Assembly: GCF_017599345.1 (NCBI RefSeq)
Contig: NZ_JAGFVL010000045.1
Coordinates: forward strand, 1-64,000
Length of the DNA stretch: 64,000 nucleotides
From: Gracilibacillus suaedae
GTDB taxonomy: Bacteria > Bacillota > Bacilli > Bacillales > Amphibacillaceae
Direction: 5' to 3'
Shown in pieces: positions 61,109-64,000 of this stretch. The position numbers were made by a program, and so were the translations under genes. Each line of letters opens with the position of its first letter. Position 1 is the first letter of the stretch. The notes below the pieces were generated by a model. It was not told the DNA's origin and did not search any database. It was given only the letters and a program-made list of their open reading frames with translations.

Positions 61109-64000
61109 GTGCATGTTAAAAGTCGAATGAAAAAACAATGGATATTGCTGACGATTGGAATCTTGATTTTATCTTCTTTTTCTATTGTACCTACAGCCTT
61201 TGCAAACGAAGATTATCAAACAGTTTATGTAACGGATTTTGGTGATGCTGAGCCGTTAGAAGTAGAAAATTGGGGATTCTCTACCTTTGCCGCCACATTG
61301 TCCATTAATGAAGAAGAAATTGCAGGCAACGATACCAAAAAGCTAGATTTTAGTGTAGTTGATCAGTCAGGTGGACGTGTCGCCACAAAGGACTTTGACA
61401 ATGCGGTTAAGGGTGCTGAAATGAAAGTGAAATTAGATTGGTATCCTGGTAAAAATAATGATAAAGGTGTTCACCCTCACGAAAATGGTGGAGAGCTTCG
61501 CATTGAAGATGAAGCAGGGAATACAGTATTTACCGTTAATAATACCAATAATGCACCTTTAACTTTTTTTGCTGGTGATCAGGAGCCAATTGAAACCGAC
61601 ATTACAAATCCTGAAGCTTGGTATCAGGTAGAAATCATCTTTAACATTATTGACAATGAAATTCTATTTTCTATAGGAAATGAAAGTTATACGGTGTCTT
61701 TGAATGATGTTCAATTTGATGGTTCCATTGACAAGCTGAAATTAGTCGGTGTACGTACATCAGGAAATAATCATACTTGGACAACTTATGTGGATAATAT
61801 TGAGTTGAGTCACATTCCGATTGAAGAAAATGTGATTACAACAGTTGAAAGGCTTCCATATAAAAGAGTTTATGTTGGAGAGACCACATCCAATATTGAC
61901 TCAATTGGTTTGCCGGAAACAGTTCCTGTAACATTAGCAGATAATTCTACTGTTGAAGTTGGAGTGGAAAGCTGGCGAGAGGTGGGACAAGCTTGGAACC
62001 CGGATGAATCTGCTGTCTATACGTTTGAAGGGATATTGGCAGAATCGGAAGCAGTAGAAAATCCATTTGAGCGAACAGCAACCATTCATGTTTATAATCG
62101 ATTAACACCACCTGACACAAACCGTGATACGGAATGGTTAGATCGAGGGCTTATTGCATTACCATCAGAGGATGGCATTTTCGCATCATGGCGATTATTG
62201 GCTGATGAATACGATCAAGATGTTACCTTTAATGTATTACGTAATGGAGAACAAATAAATGACCAACCACTAGAAGTGACGAACTTTATCGATGAAGATG
62301 GAGAAAAAGGAGATACGTATCAAGTTGAAACGATGGTACATGGTAATGTAACGGAAACAAATGAAGTCGATAGTTTAGACGAAAATTATTTATCAATCCC
62401 ACTTCAAAAACCTGAAGGTGGAACGACTGCAACAGGAGATTACACATACTCTGCCAATGATGCTAGTGTTGGTGATCTAGATGGTGATGGAGAATATGAA
62501 ATTTTACTTAAATGGCGTCCGTCCAATGCCATGACAGCACTTGAAGATGTGATTACTGGTCCTACTATTTTCGATGCTTACAAACTTGATGGTACTCCAT
62601 TATGGAGAATGAATATGGGAATGAATTTAACATCAGGACCACAATATCATCAATTTGTTGTGGGTGACATGAATGGCAACGGCAAGTCAGAATTTTTGAT
62701 TAAAACTGCGGATGCTACAACGGTCTATGGTGTAACAGACGGTGTGTTTGATGAAGATAAAGTAATTAGTGTAATCGGAAACCCAGAGGATGATGGTAGA
62801 TGGATTAACGAAGGAGGACATGTTGTAACAGGTCCTGAGTATGTATCGGTTTTTGACGGTGAAACAGGTGAAGCTATTGATACGATCGATTTTGCGTTTC
62901 CGGTTGAAAAAGAAGAAGGAGATCAGGGGGCTTCATGGGGAGATACTTTCTATAACCGTTCTGACCGATTCTTGTCTGGATTAGCTTATGTAAATGGAAC
63001 AACGCCGAGTGCGATTTATGGTCGTGGCTATTATCAAAGAACTACATTTGTATCCTATAGTCTCCAAAATGGTGCGCTTGTAGAAGATTGGACATTTGAT
63101 ACAGATGAAGCAGGTCGTGGTGAAGGTTTAGGTAACCATAGTTTAGCTACTGGTGATCTAGACAATGATGGCTTTGATGAAATTATCGCTGGATCCTTAA
63201 CTTTGGATCATGATGGTTCGATTTTATACGCAATGGATGGCGAAATGGGAAGGGTGAAAGGCTCCCATGGAGATGCCCTGCATGTTGGCGCTTTTGATCC
63301 AGATCGCGAGGGTCTTCATGTTTTTGGTGTACGTGAAGATTCAGAAGTAGCTTCATTAGAGTATCATGACGGAGCAACAGGTGAAACATTACAAGCGTTC
63401 TATGCCTATAAAGATGCGGGACGTGGAGTAGCTGCAAATATTACATCTAAACCAGGATATGAATATTGGGGAGCTGGCGGAGCAACTGTTGAAGCCGGTG
63501 GTGGCGTTTATAATGTCCAAGGTGATGTAATCGAGGATAGTTTCCGCAATATTGGCCTGCCAGTCAATTTCGTCACCTATTGGGATGGTGACCTGTTACA
63601 TGAATTACTTGATCATACTTCGATTACCAAATATGATGAATCCGCAGGTGAAGCAAATGTTATTGAAGAATTTGAACAGGTAGTAAGTAATAATGGAACG
63701 AAAGCAAATCCAAGTTTACAAGCAGATATTCTAGGAGATTGGCGAGAAGAAGTGATTTTCCCTACCGAAGATAGCACTGAATTAAGAATATTTAGTACAA
63801 CGATACCTACTGAATATCGCTTACCAACGTTAATGCATGATTCTGTGTATCGGATGGGGATCGCCTGGCAAAACACTACCTATAATCAACCGCCACATAT
63901 AAGTTATTATTTAGGTGAAGATGTTCGTGATCAAGTGTTAGCAGGAGAATTACATTTCCCATCAGTTGATTACACACCATCTTTAGCAAGTCTAAAACAC
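61109..64000 (+). CDS. Secreted rhamnogalacturonan lyase, PL11 family (truncated by window end)
   Basis: The frame is open to the last base (at least 964 residues; no stop). GTG 61109 follows AAAAGGAG; ATG 61127 begins the signal peptide (KKQWILLTIGILIL..PTAFA). After cleavage comes a jelly-roll-like N-terminal domain, then an Ig-like group 4 segment (TTVERLPYKRVYVGETTS), and the PL11 beta-propeller from about residue 345 (GLIALPSEDGIFASWRLLADE). Ca2+-type loops DLDGDGEYE, DMNGNGKSE and DLDNDGFDE, and the motif GEGLGNHSLATGDLDNDG, match YesW/YesX. It depolymerises the pectin backbone by beta-elimination. Extra N-terminal modules make it longer than YesW. The C-terminus lies beyond the window. 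Confidence 0.93.
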   Translation, partial: MHVKSRMKKQWILLTIGILILSSFSIVPTAFANEDYQTVYVTDFGDAEPLEVENWGFSTFAATLSINEEEIAGNDTKKLDFSVVDQSGGRVATKDFDNAVKGAEMKVKLDWYPGKNNDKGVHPHENGGELRIEDEAGNTVFTVNNTNNAPLTFFAGDQEPIETDITNPEAWYQVEIIFNIIDNEILFSIGNESYTVSLNDVQFDGSIDKLKLVGVRTSGNNHTWTTYVDNIELSHIPIEENVITTVERLPYKRVYVGETTSNIDSIGLPETVPVTLADNSTVEVGVESWREVGQAWNPDESAVYTFEGILAESEAVENPFERTATIHVYNRLTPPDTNRDTEWLDRGLIALPSEDGIFASWRLLADEYDQDVTFNVLRNGEQINDQPLEVTNFIDEDGEKGDTYQVETMVHGNVTETNEVDSLDENYLSIPLQKPEGGTTATGDYTYSANDASVGDLDGDGEYEILLKWRPSNAMTALEDVITGPTIFDAYKLDGTPLWRMNMGMNLTSGPQYHQFVVGDMNGNGKSEFLIKTADATTVYGVTDGVFDEDKVISVIGNPEDDGRWINEGGHVVTGPEYVSVFDGETGEAIDTIDFAFPVEKEEGDQGASWGDTFYNRSDRFLSGLAYVNGTTPSAIYGRGYYQRTTFVSYSLQNGALVEDWTFDTDEAGRGEGLGNHSLATGDLDNDGFDEIIAGSLTLDHDGSILYAMDGEMGRVKGSHGDALHVGAFDPDREGLHVFGVREDSEVASLEYHDGATGETLQAFYAYKDAGRGVAANITSKPGYEYWGAGGATVEAGGGVYNVQGDVIEDSFRNIGLPVNFVTYWDGDLLHELLDHTSITKYDESAGEANVIEEFEQVVSNNGTKANPSLQADILGDWREEVIFPTEDSTELRIFSTTIPTEYRLPTLMHDSVYRMGIAWQNTTYNQPPHISYYLGEDVRDQVLAGELHFPSVDYTPSLASLKH

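Overview
The window is a low-GC, AT-rich Firmicute chromosome with strong AGGAGG-type ribosome binding sites and SigA promoters. Spore coat genes (CotZ/CotY, CotO), a SleB-type hydrolase and a MecA-CoiA-PepF-SpxH cluster in Bacillus subtilis order place it in Bacillaceae. Ectoine hydroxylase, an OpuD-like betaine carrier and two Na+(K+)/H+ antiporters suggest a halotolerant or halophilic member, perhaps near Gracilibacillus, Halobacillus or Oceanobacillus. The genus is inferred only.

Layout. 3-1887: a complete group II intron with its maturase, followed by a dispersed repeat. 2.4-20.4 kb: the B. subtilis mecA-yjb region (mecA, coiA, pepF, spxH, truncated haemoglobin, CYTH protein, relQ, nadK, rluD-like, prpE, yjbQ). 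Into it a multidrug MFS pump with a palindromic operator, a NERD protein, rpiA, a SEDS protein and mgtE are interleaved. 20.4-23 kb: 51-bp tandem repeats, a DCC protein and a betaine transporter. 23.1-29.8 kb: spore coat genes, yjcF/yjcH, an NhaP antiporter and a LysM-SleB hydrolase. 30.1 kb: tRNA-Val(GAC). 30.3-33 kb: cell-envelope polymer genes. 33.3-39.6 kb: small spore-type or hypothetical proteins, a tiny phospholipase-A2-like protein, DinB, a quinone reductase and a yfmS-yfmT pair. 39.8 kb: ectD. 40.8-45.1 kb: the bmrCD multidrug ABC transporter with a ribosome-controlled attenuator leader. 45.2-49.4 kb: DUF4386 membrane proteins, then a Cys-Cys-rich MarR/permease/peptide operon. 49.8-52 kb: VOC, HxlR and DHFR-like genes. 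52.1-54.2 kb: guanine riboswitch-xpt-pbuX. 54.3-57.6 kb: a second 51-bp repeat array, an ATP-grasp gene, a nonsense-mutated sugar dehydrogenase lipoprotein and a tubby-like membrane protein. 58-60.4 kb: a class A PBP. 61.1 kb to the end: a secreted PL11 rhamnogalacturonan lyase, cut by the window edge.

Genes working together. MecA and SpxH are Clp adaptors for proteolysis of ComK and Spx. RelQ and NadK follow each other in one operon. The osmoprotection genes (ectD, BCCT, antiporters) are scattered and not in one operon. xpt-pbuX forms a purine salvage unit under riboswitch control.

The most interesting signals are regulatory or repetitive. They are the bmrCD leader, with two short ORFs, two terminators and a visible antiterminator pairing; the Cys-Cys operon with a truncated CxC permease and repeated operator motifs; and several dispersed or tandem repeat families (an element beginning CTGTCTAGCTCC, a GCTAAC/CTGATAAG hairpin family, 51-bp arrays at two loci and a 21-bp array that runs through a stop codon).
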